Positions 19,673 through 36,560 of a stretch of 64,000 bases of DNA are shown here, piece after piece. How positions within the stretch are numbered: position 1 is the stretch's first letter; every line of letters starts with the position of its first letter. Under the pieces are notes generated by a model that worked only from the letters and a program-made list of their open reading frames with translations, did not search any database and was not told the origin of the DNA. Source of the stretch: Pseudomonas sp. MN1F (GTDB lineage: Bacteria; Pseudomonadota; Gammaproteobacteria; Pseudomonadales; Pseudomonadaceae); the NCBI RefSeq assembly GCF_009391885.1, contig NZ_VZII01000007.1, forward strand, positions 248,001 through 312,000. Reading direction: 5' to 3'. The position numbers and the translations under genes were made by a program.

Positions 19673-20869
19673 TCAATCGGCCTGACGACGCAGGAAGGCT
19701 GGGATATCGAGGTAGTCCAGGTCATCCTGTGGGTTGAGTTTAGCTGCCGCAGCGGCACCTGCGTGGGCCTGGTTGCGCATTACGGTCGGGCGCTCCAGGT
19801 CACGGTAGTTGACGGCTGGCTGCTCCTGGCGCACCGGCGCCGGGTTGGAAGCCTCGTACACCTGCTGAGCGGTCTGCAGGGTGTTGTCGACTACCTTGAC
19901 CGGTTTTTCGATGCGCGCGCCCAGACCAGTGGCGACCACGGTCACATGCAGCTCGTCGCGCATGTCAGGGTCGATCACGGTGCCGACCTTGACCATGGCG
20001 TGGTCGGAGGCGAAGGCTTCGATGATGCTACCCACATCGGAGTATTCACCCAGCGACAGGTCAGGACCTGCGGTGATGTTCACCAGGATGCCGCGGGCGC
20101 CCTGCAGGTTGACGTCTTCGAGCAGCGGGTTGCGGATTGCCGCCTCGGTGGCTTCGCGAGCACGGTTCGGGCCACTGGCGCAGCCGGTACCCATCATCGC
20201 CATGCCCATTTCACCCATGACGGTGCGCACGTCGGCGAAGTCGACGTTGATCATGCCCGGGCGCTTGATGATGTCGGAGATACCGCGAACGGCACCGGCC
20301 AGGACATCGTCAGCCTTGGCAAAGGCGGACAGCAGGCTGGCATCCTTGCCCAGGATGGTCAGCAGCTTCTCGTTGGGGATGGTGATGAGCGAGTCGACGC
20401 TCTCAGCCAGCATGCGGATGCCTTCGTCGGCGATCTGCATGCGCTTGCGGCCTTCGAACGGGAATGGACGGGTCACCACTGCAACGGTGAGGATGCCCAT
20501 TTCCTTGGCCACTTCGGCGATGATCGGCGCCGCGCCGGTACCGGTACCGCCGCCCATGCCGGTGGTGATGAACACCATGTTGGTGCCCTGCAGCACCTCG
20601 GCGATGCGCTCACGGTCCTCCAGAGCCGCCTGACGGCCGACTTCCGGATTGGCACCGGCACCCAAACCCTTGGTCACGCCGGTACCCAGTTGCAGGATGG
20701 TGCGTGCGCCGATGTTTTTCAGCGCCTGGGCATCGGTGTTGGCGCAGATGAACTCGACGCCTTCGATGCTGCTCTTCACCATGTGGTTGACGGCGTTGCC
20801 GCCGCCACCGCCAACACCGATCACTTTGATGACCGGACTTTGCGGGACGTTGTCTACGAGCTCGAACAT
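19673..20869 (-). CDS. ftsZ: Cell division GTPase FtsZ
   Basis: This is the tubulin homologue that forms the Z ring. The 398-residue protein carries the tubulin signature GGGTGTGAAP (about residues 103-112), the N-terminal VIGVGGGGGNAVNHM, and the conserved C-terminal tail LDIPAFLRRQAD that binds FtsA and ZipA. A 55-base gap separates it from ftsA. Family and length are unambiguous. Confidence 0.99.
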   Translation of the reverse strand: MFELVDNVPQSPVIKVIGVGGGGGNAVNHMVKSSIEGVEFICANTDAQALKNIGARTILQLGTGVTKGLGAGANPEVGRQAALEDRERIAEVLQGTNMVFITTGMGGGTGTGAAPIIAEVAKEMGILTVAVVTRPFPFEGRKRMQIADEGIRMLAESVDSLITIPNEKLLTILGKDASLLSAFAKADDVLAGAVRGISDIIKRPGMINVDFADVRTVMGEMGMAMMGTGCASGPNRAREATEAAIRNPLLEDVNLQGARGILVNITAGPDLSLGEYSDVGSIIEAFASDHAMVKVGTVIDPDMRDELHVTVVATGLGARIEKPVKVVDNTLQTAQQVYEASNPAPVRQEQPAVNYRDLERPTVMRNQAHAGAAAAAKLNPQDDLDYLDIPAFLRRQAD

Positions 20870-20924
20870 TTTCCCTCTCCTTACAGTTCTCTAGTTGTCG
20901 CGCCTACCACTACTGCTTTGAAAC

Positions 20925-22187
20925 TTAGAAGTTGCCCTGGACCCACCGCTTGAAGCGTTCAAGCACTGGGGCCTTCGGTTCATCGCCATAGCTGTTGCTG
21001 CTGCTGTTGCTGTTACCGGTCAGGACCATGTCCTCGGACTGCTTGAGCAGGCCGTAGGTGAGCAAGCCCACGCCGGTGGAATAGATCGGGTTGCGCACCA
21101 CGTCGCTCAGCCCCCGAACGCTGTGCGGTACGCCCAGGCGTACCGGCATGTGGAAGATTTCCTCGGCCAGTTCCACGGCACCTTCCATCTTCGCAGTGCC
21201 GCCGGTGAGGACGATGCCGGCTGGCACCAGGTCCTCGTAGCCGCTGCGGCGCAGTTCGGCCTGGATCAGGGTGAAGAGCTCGTCGTAACGTGGCTCCACC
21301 ACCTCGGCCAGGGCCTGGCGCGACAGCTCGCGCGGTGGGCGGTCGCCCACGCTCGGCACCTTGATGGTCTCGCCGGCACCGGCCAGTTTGGCCAGGGCGC
21401 AGGCGTAGCGGATCTTGATTTCCTCGGCGTACTGGGTTGGCGTACGCAGGGCCATGGCGATGTCGTTGGTCACCTGGTCGCCGGCAATCGGGATGACCGC
21501 GGTGTGACGGATCGCGCCCTCGGTGAAGATGGCGATGTCAGTGGTGCCACCCCCGATGTCCACCAGGCACACACCCAGCTCTTTCTCGTCATCGGTCAGC
21601 ACCGAGTAGGCCGAGGCCAGCTGCTCGAGGATGATGTCGTCGATTTCCAGGCCGCAGCGGCGTACGCACTTCTCGATGTTCTGCGCCGCGTTGACCGCGC
21701 AGGTGACCACGTGAACCTTGGCCTCCAGACGCACACCAGACATGCCCAGCGGCTCGCGCACGCCTTCCTGGTTGTCGATCACGTAGTCCTGCGGCAGGGT
21801 GTGCAGCACGCGTTGGTCAGCCGGAATGGCCACGGCCTGGGCGGCATCGAGCACGCGTTCGAGGTCGGCAACACTGACCTCACGATCGCGGATGGCGACG
21901 ATGCCGTGGGAGTTCAGGCTGCGGATGTGGTTGCCGGCCACGCCGACGAACGCCGAGTGGATACGGCAGCCGGCCATCAGCTGGGCTTCTTCCACCGCGC
22001 GCTGGATCGACTGCACAGTCGATTCGATGTTCACCACCACGCCCTTCTTCAGGCCGCGGGACGGATGGGTGCCGATGCCCACGATCTCGAGGGTGCCGTC
22101 TTCGCCCACTTCACCCACCAGCGCCACCACCTTGGAGGTGCCGATGTCCAGCCCGACGATCATTTTGCCGCTATGCGCGTTTGCCAT
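20925..22187 (-). CDS. ftsA: Cell division protein FtsA
   Basis: This actin-like ATPase tethers FtsZ to the membrane. The 420-residue product starts MANAHSGKMIVGLDIGTSKV. The phosphate-binding segment is VDIGGGTTDIAIF, and an amphipathic membrane-targeting end (LERFKRWVQGNF) closes the protein. A poly-serine/asparagine linker (about residues 390-400) precedes that end. Upstream in-frame ATGs were rejected on family alignment. It lies 14 bases after ftsQ. Confidence 0.98.
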   Translation of the reverse strand: MANAHSGKMIVGLDIGTSKVVALVGEVGEDGTLEIVGIGTHPSRGLKKGVVVNIESTVQSIQRAVEEAQLMAGCRIHSAFVGVAGNHIRSLNSHGIVAIRDREVSVADLERVLDAAQAVAIPADQRVLHTLPQDYVIDNQEGVREPLGMSGVRLEAKVHVVTCAVNAAQNIEKCVRRCGLEIDDIILEQLASAYSVLTDDEKELGVCLVDIGGGTTDIAIFTEGAIRHTAVIPIAGDQVTNDIAMALRTPTQYAEEIKIRYACALAKLAGAGETIKVPSVGDRPPRELSRQALAEVVEPRYDELFTLIQAELRRSGYEDLVPAGIVLTGGTAKMEGAVELAEEIFHMPVRLGVPHSVRGLSDVVRNPIYSTGVGLLTYGLLKQSEDMVLTGNSNSSSNSYGDEPKAPVLERFKRWVQGNF

Positions 22188-22201
22188 GGTCCTGCCTCTC
22201 T

Positions 22202-23071
22202 CTAATTCTTCGCAACGGCGGGTTTGGCCGTCGTCGGTGCGTTCGGTTCCCGCCAACCAACGGCAAGTCCGTTGGAGTAACGCAGATCAATGCGGGCGAT
22301 ATTGGTGATCTGCTCTTTGAGTGTCTTGTCGTAAATGGCAATGAAACGGCGCATCTTCTCCACCAGGTGGTCGCGCCCCAACAGCAGCTCGATGCCCGGC
22401 CCGGCACTGCTCGCACCGGTGGTCAGGAACCAGCTGCCCCGCTCGCGCAGCTCCAGGCGAGCGATGGAAAAGCCCAGGGGGCGCAGCATCTGGCTCAATA
22501 CCTGATATTGCTGCATGACTTGTTGCTGAGCGCGCTGCGGCCCGGCCAGCTGCGGCAGGTGCTCGTAGTTGGCCAGTTCGCGCGGGGTGAAGGCCTGGCC
22601 CTGGTTGTTCAGCAGGGCTTCGTCACCCCAGCGTGCCACCGGCAGCTGTTCTTCCAGGCGAATCACCACTTCGTCGGGCCACACCCGGCGTACTTCGGCG
22701 TGGGCGATCCATGGCATCTGCTCGAGCTCGGCGCGCATCGCCGTGAGGTCGACGCTGAAGAAGCTCGCCGCCACATACGGCGCAATGCGCTGCTGCACCG
22801 ACTGCTGGCTGATGTAGCTGAGGTCACCCTGCACGTCGATCTTGGTGATCGGCCGGTCGGCATAGGGCATCAGGCGGATGGCGCCCTCATAGGCACCAAA
22901 GCCCGCAGCCACCAGCACGATCGGCCACAGCAGGCGTTTCAGGCCGCCCAGGCTGGGCCGCGGCAGGCGCGCCGATACGGGCTCGTCGGCCACCAGTCGG
23001 CTGGCACCACGCGGCACCGGCTTGCTACGGCCGGTAACGGGTTGCTGCTGACGTATCATTGCGCCTTGCAT
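22202..23071 (-). CDS. ftsQ: Cell division protein FtsQ
   Basis: This bitopic inner-membrane protein links FtsB/FtsL to the rest of the divisome. The 289 residues comprise a basic cytoplasmic tail, one membrane segment ([17 protein letters not shown], about residues 47-63), a POTRA domain starting [14 protein letters not shown], and the beta domain. The start MQGAMIRQ has GAGG 9 bases upstream; an internal ATG four residues later is possible. It begins 5 bases after ddl. Confidence 0.96.
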   Translation of the reverse strand: MQGAMIRQQQPVTGRSKPVPRGASRLVADEPVSARLPRPSLGGLKRLLWPIVLVAAGFGAYEGAIRLMPYADRPITKIDVQGDLSYISQQSVQQRIAPYVAASFFSVDLTAMRAELEQMPWIAHAEVRRVWPDEVVIRLEEQLPVARWGDEALLNNQGQAFTPRELANYEHLPQLAGPQRAQQQVMQQYQVLSQMLRPLGFSIARLELRERGSWFLTTGASSAGPGIELLLGRDHLVEKMRRFIAIYDKTLKEQITNIARIDLRYSNGLAVGWREPNAPTTAKPAVAKN

Positions 23072-23076
23072 GATGG

Positions 23077-25470
<2,394 letters not shown>

Positions 25471-25478
<8 letters not shown>

Positions 25479-26550
25479 GGGCCACCTCCAGGCAGATATC
25501 GACCACGGTGCTGGTTGCAGCAGGTTTGGCCAGGCGCCGTGCGGTGCCAGCCATGGTGTTGAGTTTCTCGGGTTGCATCAGCACCTCGTTCAGGCGTTCA
25601 GCGAGTTGCGCTGCGCCAGTTGTCGCTTGTGGCATGAGGAAGGCAGCGCCTTCCCGGGCCAGATATTGGGCGTTGTAGGTCTGGTGATCGTCGATTGCGT
25701 GGGGCAAGGGCACCAGCATCGAAGGCAGGCCCGCCGCCGCGAGTTCGCTGACGGTCAGGGCACCGGCCCGGCAGACCACGATATCGGCCCAGCCATAGGC
25801 ATGAGCCATGTCCTTGATAAACGGTTCGACCTGGGCCTCGACACCCGCCTCGCGGTAACGCTCGGCAGTGGCTGGCGCATGGTGCTTGCCGGCCTGGTGA
25901 AACACCTCTGGGCGCAGATTCGCCGGTACTTCGGACAGGGCCTTAGGCAACAATTTGTTCAATGGTTCCGCACCCAGGCTGCCACCCATCACCAGCAGGC
26001 GCGCGCGACGCTCGGCCAGGGGCGCGCGCACGGCGTCCATGAACAGCTCCGGGCGCACCGGGTTGCCGGTAGTGCGCAGCTTGTCGCTGGCGTCGAAGGT
26101 CGCCGGGAAGGCTTCGCAGACACGCGCCGCCAGCGGCAGCAGCAGGCGGTTGGTGGTGCCGGCGCGGGCGTTCTGCTCGTGGATCACCAGCGGCACGCCG
26201 CACAGCCGCGCAGCAACGCCGCCCGGGCCAGTCACATAGCCGCCGAAGCCCACCACGCACACCGGTTTGAGCTCACGCACGATACGGCGTGCCTGGAGCA
26301 CCGCCTTGAGCAGGGTGAACGGCGCCTTGAGCAGCGAGAGCTTGCTCTTGCCACGAAGGCCGCTGACCTGGATCAGGTGCAGTGGCAGGCCGGCTTGCGG
26401 CACCAGTTCGTTCTCGATGCCACGCGGGGTGCCCAGCCAGTGCACGGTGTAACCGCGTGCCTGGAATTCACGGGCGCAGGCCAGGGCCGGGAACACGTGG
26501 CCCCCGGTGCCGCCCGCCATGATCAATACGTTCTTGCCGTCAGCGGCCAT
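25471..26550 (-). CDS. murG: Lipid II synthase MurG
   Basis: This GT-B glycosyltransferase transfers GlcNAc to lipid I on the inner face of the membrane. The 359-residue product has [18 protein letters not shown] near the N-terminus and the UDP-GlcNAc site [21 protein letters not shown] (fragments at about residues 260-280). The ATG at 26548-26550 is used rather than an upstream frame extension. It overlaps the ftsW stop by eleven bases. Confidence 0.98.
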
Positions 26551-27754
26551 GACTGGTCTCCTCGGCAAAGTCACTCTCTTTGAATTCGTGCTCTTCACTG
26601 CCAAGGTGCGTGCGACTCTCCCATTCGATGCGCAACAGCAAGCCCACGCAGGCACAGCAGATCACCAACGATGAACCGCCGTAACTGAGGAACGGCAGGG
26701 TCAGGCCCTTGGTCGGCAGCAGGCCGACGTTCACGCCGATGTTGATCAGGAACTGACCAATCCACAGGAACGCCAGGCCGAACGCCATGTAGGCGGCAAA
26801 GAACTGCTTGGCCTTCTCTGCCCACAGGCCGATGTACAGCGCGCGGATAGTGACGAAGACGAACAGCGCGATGGTTACCAGCGAGCCGACCACGCCCAGC
26901 TCTTCGGCCAGTACCGAGAACACGAAGTCGGTGTGCGCTTCAGGCAGGTAGAACTGCTTCTGTACGCTGTTGCCCAGGCCGACGCCCAGCCACTCGCCGC
27001 GGCCGAAGGCGATCAGCGCCTGGGTCAGCTGGTAGCCGGAGCCGAACTGGTCGGACCAGGGGTCGGTGAAGGTGATCAGACGCGCCATCCGGTATGGCTG
27101 CGCCTGCACCAGGATGAACACCGCAGCCACCGCCAGCACCACCATCAGGCTGAAACGGAACAACCCCACCCCGCCGAGGAACAGCATCGCGGCGGCGGCC
27201 CCCATCATCACTACGGTGGCGCCGAAGTCCGGCTCCATCAGCAACAGGGCGGCCATCGGCAGCAGCACGATGAACGGCTTGAAGAAGCCCATCCAGGTTT
27301 CGCGCACTTCGGTCTGCCGGCGCACCAGGTAGCCGGCCAGGTAAATGACCACGAAGACCTTGGCGATCTCCGAAGGCTGCACGTTGAAGAAGCTGAAGCC
27401 GATCCAGCGCATCGAACCGTTCACTTCACGGCCGATGCCCGGCACCAGCACCAGCACCAACAGGCCGAAGGCGCCGATCAGCATCATGAAGCCCATGCGC
27501 TGCCAGGTGGCGATCGGCACCAGCATGGTCGCGCCACAGGCCACAAGGCCGAGGAACACGTACACCAGGTGGCGGAACATGTGGTACAGCGGGTTGCCGG
27601 ACTGCACGGCGGCAACTTCCGACGACGCCGAGGTGATCATCACCAGGCCCAGGCCCAGCAGCGCCAGGCAACCGGCCAGCATGGCGAAGTCGAGGTCGAC
27701 GCCACGGCCGCTGATCAGCGGCGACGGATACGGCTTGAGGATGCCGAAGATCAT
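26540..27754 (-). CDS. ftsW: Septal peptidoglycan glycosyltransferase FtsW (SEDS family)
   Basis: This polytopic SEDS protein polymerises septal peptidoglycan together with FtsI. The 404 residues carry about ten membrane segments. SEDS hallmarks include GREVNGSMRWIGFSFFNVQP and the C-terminal LTLPFLSYGGSSLV. The start overlaps the murD stop by four bases (ATGA). Confidence 0.97.
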   Translation of the reverse strand: MIFGILKPYPSPLISGRGVDLDFAMLAGCLALLGLGLVMITSASSEVAAVQSGNPLYHMFRHLVYVFLGLVACGATMLVPIATWQRMGFMMLIGAFGLLVLVLVPGIGREVNGSMRWIGFSFFNVQPSEIAKVFVVIYLAGYLVRRQTEVRETWMGFFKPFIVLLPMAALLLMEPDFGATVVMMGAAAAMLFLGGVGLFRFSLMVVLAVAAVFILVQAQPYRMARLITFTDPWSDQFGSGYQLTQALIAFGRGEWLGVGLGNSVQKQFYLPEAHTDFVFSVLAEELGVVGSLVTIALFVFVTIRALYIGLWAEKAKQFFAAYMAFGLAFLWIGQFLINIGVNVGLLPTKGLTLPFLSYGGSSLVICCACVGLLLRIEWESRTHLGSEEHEFKESDFAEETSHGR

Positions 27755-29097
27755 GCCAGCCCTCCCGCCGCCTGGGCGAACAGGCGCCCGCGTTCTTCAA
27801 AGTTCTTGAACATGTCGAGGCTGGCGCAGGCCGGCGACAGCAGCACCGCGTCACCCGGCTGGGCCAGCTCGGCGCATTGCTGCACTGCCTCATCGAGGGT
27901 CTTGACCCGCACCAGCGGCACGCCATCGCCCAGGGCCTCGGCCAGGCGCTCGGCATCACGGCCAAGCAGCACCACGGCGCGACAGAAGTTGTTGACCGGT
28001 TCGCGCAGGGCGGCGAAATCGGCACCCTTGCCATCGCCACCGGCGATCAGCACCAGCTTGCCGTCGATGTCCGCGCCCAGGCCCTCGATCGCCGCCAGGG
28101 CGGCACCGACGTTGGTGGCCTTGGAATCGTCGTACCAGTTGACGGCGTTACGCTCACGTATCCACTGGCAACGGTGCGCCAGGCCCTTGAACTCACGCAG
28201 TGCTTCGAGCATCGGCGCAAATGGCAGGCCGGCAGCATGGCCGAGGGCCAGGGCCGCCAGGGCATTGCTCTGGTTGTGGGCGCCACGAATCTTCAGCTCA
28301 CGCACCGGCATCAGCGCCTGGAATTCGTAGGCCAGGTATTTCTCGCCATCGACTTCACGCAGGCCAAAGGCCTTGAAGTCCGGCTGGTTGAGGCCGAAGG
28401 AGAAGCATGGGCGGCCTTCCACCGGCAGCGGCCGGCTCAGGGCATCCTGGCGGTTGACCACGACCTGACGGGCACCGCGGAAGATTCGGTGCTTGGCCAG
28501 GTGGTAGGCCGGCAGGCCGCTGTAGCGGTCCATGTGGTCTTCACTGATATTCAGCACGGTGGCCACTTCGGCGTTGAGCTGGTCGGTGGTTTCCAGCTGA
28601 AAGCTGGACAGCTCCAGCACATACAACTCGACGTCGTCGCTCAGCAGGTCCAGCGCCGGGGTGCCCAGGTTGCCGCCCACGGCCACGCGCTTGCCGGCCT
28701 TGGCGGCCATCTCGCCGACCAGGGTAGTGACGGTGCTTTTCGCGTTGGAGCCGCTGATTGCCACGATCGGCGCCTTGGCATGGCGGGCGAACAGTTCGAT
28801 GTCACCGGACAGCAGCACACCACGCGCCGCTGCCTGCTGCAGGGCCGGGGTGGCCAGCGCCAGGCCCGGGCTTACGTACAGCTCGTTGGCGCGGCACAGG
28901 AAGTCCACATCCAGCTCACCACAGCGCACTTCCACCTGCGGGTAATCACGGCGCAGGGTTTCCAGTTCCGGCGGTTGCTCACGGGTGTCGGCGACCGCAA
29001 AGGCAATGCCCCGGTTCGCCAGGAAGCGAACCAGGGACATGCCGCTCTTGCCGAGGCCGACAACGATGCGGAATTGGTCGGAAGCGATCAATGACAC
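27751..29097 (-). CDS. murD: UDP-N-acetylmuramoylalanine--D-glutamate ligase
   Basis: MurD adds D-Glu to UDP-MurNAc-L-Ala. The 448-residue protein has the N-terminal VVGLGKSGMSLVRFLANRG, the Mur P-loop GSNAKSTVTTLVG (about residues 114-126) and the C-terminal LSPACASLDMFKNFEERG. It begins six bases after mraY and overlaps ftsW by four bases. Confidence 0.98.
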   Translation of the reverse strand: MSLIASDQFRIVVGLGKSGMSLVRFLANRGIAFAVADTREQPPELETLRRDYPQVEVRCGELDVDFLCRANELYVSPGLALATPALQQAAARGVLLSGDIELFARHAKAPIVAISGSNAKSTVTTLVGEMAAKAGKRVAVGGNLGTPALDLLSDDVELYVLELSSFQLETTDQLNAEVATVLNISEDHMDRYSGLPAYHLAKHRIFRGARQVVVNRQDALSRPLPVEGRPCFSFGLNQPDFKAFGLREVDGEKYLAYEFQALMPVRELKIRGAHNQSNALAALALGHAAGLPFAPMLEALREFKGLAHRCQWIRERNAVNWYDDSKATNVGAALAAIEGLGADIDGKLVLIAGGDGKGADFAALREPVNNFCRAVVLLGRDAERLAEALGDGVPLVRVKTLDEAVQQCAELAQPGDAVLLSPACASLDMFKNFEERGRLFAQAAGGLA

Positions 29098-29103
29098 GCT
29101 TTT

Positions 29104-30186
29104 CTACCTCAGTTTCAGGGTTGCCAGGCCGATCAGCACCAGAATCACGGTGATGATCCAGAATCGGACGATCACGCGCGGCTCAGGCCAGCCCTTGAGT
29201 TCAAAGTGGTGGTGAATCGGCGCCATGCGGAACACGCGCTTGCCGGTGAGCTTGAACGAGGCGACCTGAATCACCACCGACAGGGTTTCCATCACGAAGA
29301 TGCCGCCCATGATGAACAGCACGATCTCCTGGCGCACGATCACGGCGATGGTGCCCAATGCAGCGCCCAGCGCCAGTGCGCCGACGTCACCCATGAACAC
29401 CTGGGCCGGATAGGTGTTGAACCACAGGAAGCCCAGGCCGGCACCGATCAGCGCGCCGCAGAACACGATCAACTCGCCCGAACCCGGCACGTACGGGATC
29501 AGCAGGTATTCGGCGAACTTCACGTTACCCGACAGGTAGCAGAAGATGCCCAGCGCACCACCGACCATCACGGTTGGCATGATCGCCAGGCCATCGAGGC
29601 CGTCGGTCAGGTTGACCGCGTTGCTGGAGCCGACGATGACGAAATAGGTCAGCACGACGAAGCCGATACCCAGCGGAATGGTGACATCCTTGAGGAACGG
29701 CACGATCAGGGTGGTCTCGACAGTGGTCGGTGCGGTCATGTACAGGAACACCGCCGCGCCCAGGCCGAACACCGACTGCCAGAAGTACTTCCAGCGGCTC
29801 GGCAGGCCACGCGAGTTCTTTTCGATCACCTTGCGGTAGTCGTCGACCCAGCCGATGGCACCGAACAGCAAGGTGACGATCAGCACGGTCCAGACATAGC
29901 GGTTGGACAGGTCGGCCCACAGCAGGGTGCTGACGCCGATGGCGGACAGGATCAGTGCGCCACCCATGGTCGGGGTGCCGGATTTGGACAGGTGCGATTG
30001 CGGGCCGTCGTTACGCACGGCCTGACCAATCTGACGGATCTGCAGGGTACGGATCATCCACGGCCCCAGCCACAGCGCCAGCGACAACGCGGTCAGTACG
30101 CCAAGAATCCCGCGCAGGGACAGGTACTGGAAGACCGCGAAGCCCTTGTGGAACTGTTGCAGATACTCGGCCAACAGCAGCAGCAT
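29104..30186 (-). CDS. mraY: Phospho-MurNAc-pentapeptide translocase MraY
   Basis: This membrane enzyme links UDP-MurNAc-pentapeptide to undecaprenyl phosphate to make lipid I. The 360-residue, ten-segment protein shows the DDYRK metal-site region, [14 protein letters not shown], and [19 protein letters not shown]. The start ATG shares one base with the murF stop (TAATG). Frame extension upstream of MLLLLAEYL was rejected. Confidence 0.98.
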   Translation of the reverse strand: MLLLLAEYLQQFHKGFAVFQYLSLRGILGVLTALSLALWLGPWMIRTLQIRQIGQAVRNDGPQSHLSKSGTPTMGGALILSAIGVSTLLWADLSNRYVWTVLIVTLLFGAIGWVDDYRKVIEKNSRGLPSRWKYFWQSVFGLGAAVFLYMTAPTTVETTLIVPFLKDVTIPLGIGFVVLTYFVIVGSSNAVNLTDGLDGLAIMPTVMVGGALGIFCYLSGNVKFAEYLLIPYVPGSGELIVFCGALIGAGLGFLWFNTYPAQVFMGDVGALALGAALGTIAVIVRQEIVLFIMGGIFVMETLSVVIQVASFKLTGKRVFRMAPIHHHFELKGWPEPRVIVRFWIITVILVLIGLATLKLR

Positions 30187-31545
30187 TAATGTTTCTCCCC
30201 GCTGGCACCGCACAGTGCAGCCACGACGTTTTCCATCGCAGCGCTGCGCGAGCCCTTGATCAAGATAGTGGTTTCGCTGGCAGTCTCGCCGCGAACGGCG
30301 TCGATCAGCTCAGCTTGAGTAGCGAAATGACGGCCATTGGCGCCAAACGCCTTGACCGCATGAATCATGTTGGAACCCACTGCATACACGGCGTCAACCT
30401 TGCCGCGTGCGTACTCACCCACCTGCCGGTGGCCTTCTTCCGCCCACTGACCCAGTTCGCCGATATCCCCCAGCACCAGAACGGTGCGCCCGGAAAAGGC
30501 GCGGAGTATATCAATGGCCGCGCACATGGAGGTGGGATTTGCGTTGTAGGTATCGTCGATTACCCGCACACCGCTCGGGGCGATTTGCGCCACGGTACGG
30601 CCCTTGACCGGCTGCACGGCGTTGAGGCCGGCGGCGATGCCACTCAGGCTCAGACCAACGGCATGGGCAGCGGCGGCAGCGGCCAGGGCGTTGCTGACGT
30701 TGTGTTCGCCGAGCACATTGAGTTGCACGTCTACCGTTTCACCCGCGCCATGCAGTTTGAACGACGGGCAGCCACGGGCATCGCGACCGATGTCGCTGGC
30801 GTGAAAATCAGCCTGATCGTTGCCACGAGCGAAGCTGATTACCTTGTGCGCACCGGCACGGGCCTTCCAGATGGCGAAGGCTTTGTCGTCCAGGTTGAGA
30901 ATGGCGATACCGCCCTCGCCCAAGCCCTCGAGGATCTCGCCCTTGGCTTCGACGATCTTCTCGGGGCCGCCGAACTCGCCAACGTGGGCAGTACCGGCGT
31001 TGTTGATGATCACCACCTGCGGCTGGGTCAGGCCGACGGTGTAGCGGATTTCACCGATGCGCGAAGCACCCAGTTCGATCACGGCGGCGCTGTGCTCCGG
31101 AGCGATCTCCAGCAGGGTCAACGGGGCGCCGAGGTCGTTGTTCAGGTTGCCGCGGGTGGCATGCACGAGGCCGCGGGTGCGCAAGATGCTGGCGAGCATC
31201 TCCTTGACCGTGGTCTTGCCGCTGGAACCGGTGATGGCGACGACTGGCTTGTCGAAGGCAGCGCGGTTCAGCGCACCGAGCTGGCCGAGTGCTACGCGAC
31301 AATCGGCGACCAGCAGCTGCGGCAGATCAACATCGGCAATTTCGCGCTCGACCAGCGCAGCGACGGCGCCTTTGGCTTGCACGTCGGCGAGGTAGTCATG
31401 GCCATCGAAGCGCGGCCCGCTCAGGGCAACGAACAGCTGACCGGCAGCAACGCTGCGGCTGTCGATGCTGACACCGGTGAAGCTGGCGTCGGCGTTGACC
31501 AGGCGCGCATTCAAGGCGCCGGTCAGCTGGCTGAGGTTCATGGGC

Positions 31546-31553
<8 letters not shown>
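30186..31553 (-). CDS. murF: UDP-MurNAc-tripeptide--D-Ala-D-Ala ligase
   Basis: MurF adds the D-Ala-D-Ala made by Ddl. The 455-residue protein starts [16 protein letters not shown] and has the P-loop [12 protein letters not shown] (about residues 106-117) and [11 protein letters not shown]. The start at 31551-31553 overlaps the murE stop by eight bases. A longer in-frame start inside murE was rejected. Confidence 0.97.
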
Positions 31554-35055
<3,502 letters not shown>

Positions 35056-35059
<4 letters not shown>

Positions 35060-36003
35060 CGAAGCTTCTCCGCCACCCGCATCACGGCGCTGCGCGACCG
35101 CGGGTTGGCCTTGAGTTCGGCTTCGGAGGCAAACTGGGCCTTGCCGATCAGCTTGATCTTCGGCTCGAAGACCTTGTGCTGTACCGGCAGGTTGCGTGGC
35201 AGGTTGTCGGCCTCGCCCTTGACCAGCTTGCGCATGAACAGCTTGACGATGCGGTCTTCCAGCGAATGGAAGCTGATGACCGCCAGACGACCGCCTATTT
35301 CCAGGGCATCGAGCGCAGCTTCAAGGCCAGCCTCGAGGTCACCCAGCTCGTTGTTGACGTGAATGCGCAGCCCCTGGAAGGCCCGGGTCGCCGGGTTCTT
35401 GCCCTTCTCCCAGGCCGGGTTGGCTACCTTGAGCACTTCAGCCAGGTCGGCGGTGCGGGTGAACGGCTGCTTTTCGCGGCGTTCGACCACGGCACGCGCC
35501 ATGCGCCCGGCAAAGCGCTCTTCGCCATATTCCTTGAAGACACGGGCAATTTCTTCGACAGGTGCGGTGGCGATGAACTCGGCAGCGCTGATGCCCTGAT
35601 CCGGGTTCATGCGCATGTCCAGCGGGCCATCATTGAGGAAGCTGAAGCCGCGCTCAGGGTCATCCAGCTGCGGCGAGGACACGCCCAGGTCAAGCAGGAT
35701 GCCGCTGACCTTGCCGTGCAGACCACGCTCGGCGACTTCCGCGCCGAGCTCGGCAAAGCTGCGCTGCACAATGACAAAGCGGCCGTCTTCGGCCGCCAGC
35801 GCTTGCCCGGTGGCAATCGCTTGAGGATCTTTATCGAAGCCCAGCAACCGCCCTTGCGGCCCGAGCTTGCTGAGGATCAGGCGGCTATGGCCGCCACGTC
35901 CGAAGGTGCCGTCCAGATAGCAACCGTCGGCGCGCAGGGCCAATGCCTCGACAGCTTCGTCGAGGAGGACGGTGATGTGGTTGAAGCCGCTATCTATGGT
36001 CAC
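35056..36003 (-). CDS. rsmH: 16S rRNA (cytosine1402-N4)-methyltransferase RsmH
   Basis: RsmH methylates C1402 in the ribosomal decoding centre; the other methylation at this base is made by RsmI, encoded about 1.2 kb away. The 315-residue protein starts [20 protein letters not shown] and has the AdoMet site [14 protein letters not shown]. It overlaps mraZ by four bases (ATGA). Confidence 0.98.
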
Positions 36004-36455
36004 AGGATCAGGTCACGCAAATCGTCGGGCATGGCGCCCGGTTGTTGGATAGCTGCAAGGTCGGCTGCCGAAACCGCGTTCCAGGCATCCTCATCCCACA
36101 GCTGGAATTTGTTCAGCTGCCCCACCAACATCGCCTTCTTGTCCAGCTTGGCGTACTCACGCAGGCGGGGCGGTACCAGGAAACGCCCACTGCCATCGAG
36201 CTCCAGGTCAACCGCATTACCGATCAGCAAACGCTGCAGGCGGCGGTTTTCCTCACGCAACGACGGTAAGGCACGCAACTTGGCTTCAATCTGTTCCCAC
36301 TCATCGAGGGGATAAACACACAAGCAGGGGTCAACGGCGTCGATGGTCACGATCAGCTGACCATTGCAACGCGAATCGAGCTCGTCACGGTACCGGCTCG
36401 GCATGGCGAGACGGCCCTTGGCATCGAGGCTGACGGCGTTGGCTCCGCGGAACAC
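36000..36455 (-). CDS. mraZ: Transcriptional regulator MraZ
   Basis: MraZ is an AbrB-fold DNA-binding protein that represses its own dcw promoter in E. coli. The 151-residue product has the duplicated signature, [20 protein letters not shown] in the first half and [18 protein letters not shown] in the second. A reading frame extends further upstream, but a GTG at 36453-36455 with GGGGA 9 bases before it gives the family start. It is the first gene of the dcw cluster and lies just downstream of MraZ-box-like repeats. Confidence 0.96.
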   Translation of the reverse strand: MFRGANAVSLDAKGRLAMPSRYRDELDSRCNGQLIVTIDAVDPCLCVYPLDEWEQIEAKLRALPSLREENRRLQRLLIGNAVDLELDGSGRFLVPPRLREYAKLDKKAMLVGQLNKFQLWDEDAWNAVSAADLAAIQQPGAMPDDLRDLIL

Positions 36456-36497
36456 GGCTGCAATTCCCCACAATGTTAGCTTTTTTGTGCCAGAAAA

Positions 36498-36522
36498 CCC
36501 ACTTCATCCCACTTTCTGCCAC
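36498..36522 (-). promoter_or_regulatory. Candidate MraZ operator, three repeats at 10-bp spacing
   Basis: On the minus strand GTGGC (36518-36522), GTGGG (36508-36512) and GTGGG (36498-36502) recur exactly every 10 bases. E. coli MraZ binds tandem TGGGn repeats with the same period. The array lies between the promoter -10 box and the mraZ start, so bound MraZ would block transcription. Confidence 0.65.
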
Positions 36523-36530
36523 TTGCGCAC

Positions 36531-36560
36531 ACTATAGGAATCCGCCCGCTGCACCGTCAA
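36531..36560 (-). promoter_or_regulatory. Candidate sigma-70 promoter of the dcw cluster
   Basis: On the minus strand TTGACG (36555-36560), an 18-base spacer and TATAGT (36531-36536) lie about 75 bases before mraZ. It is the best promoter-like sequence in the 311-base gap between rnpB and mraZ. Confidence 0.6.
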
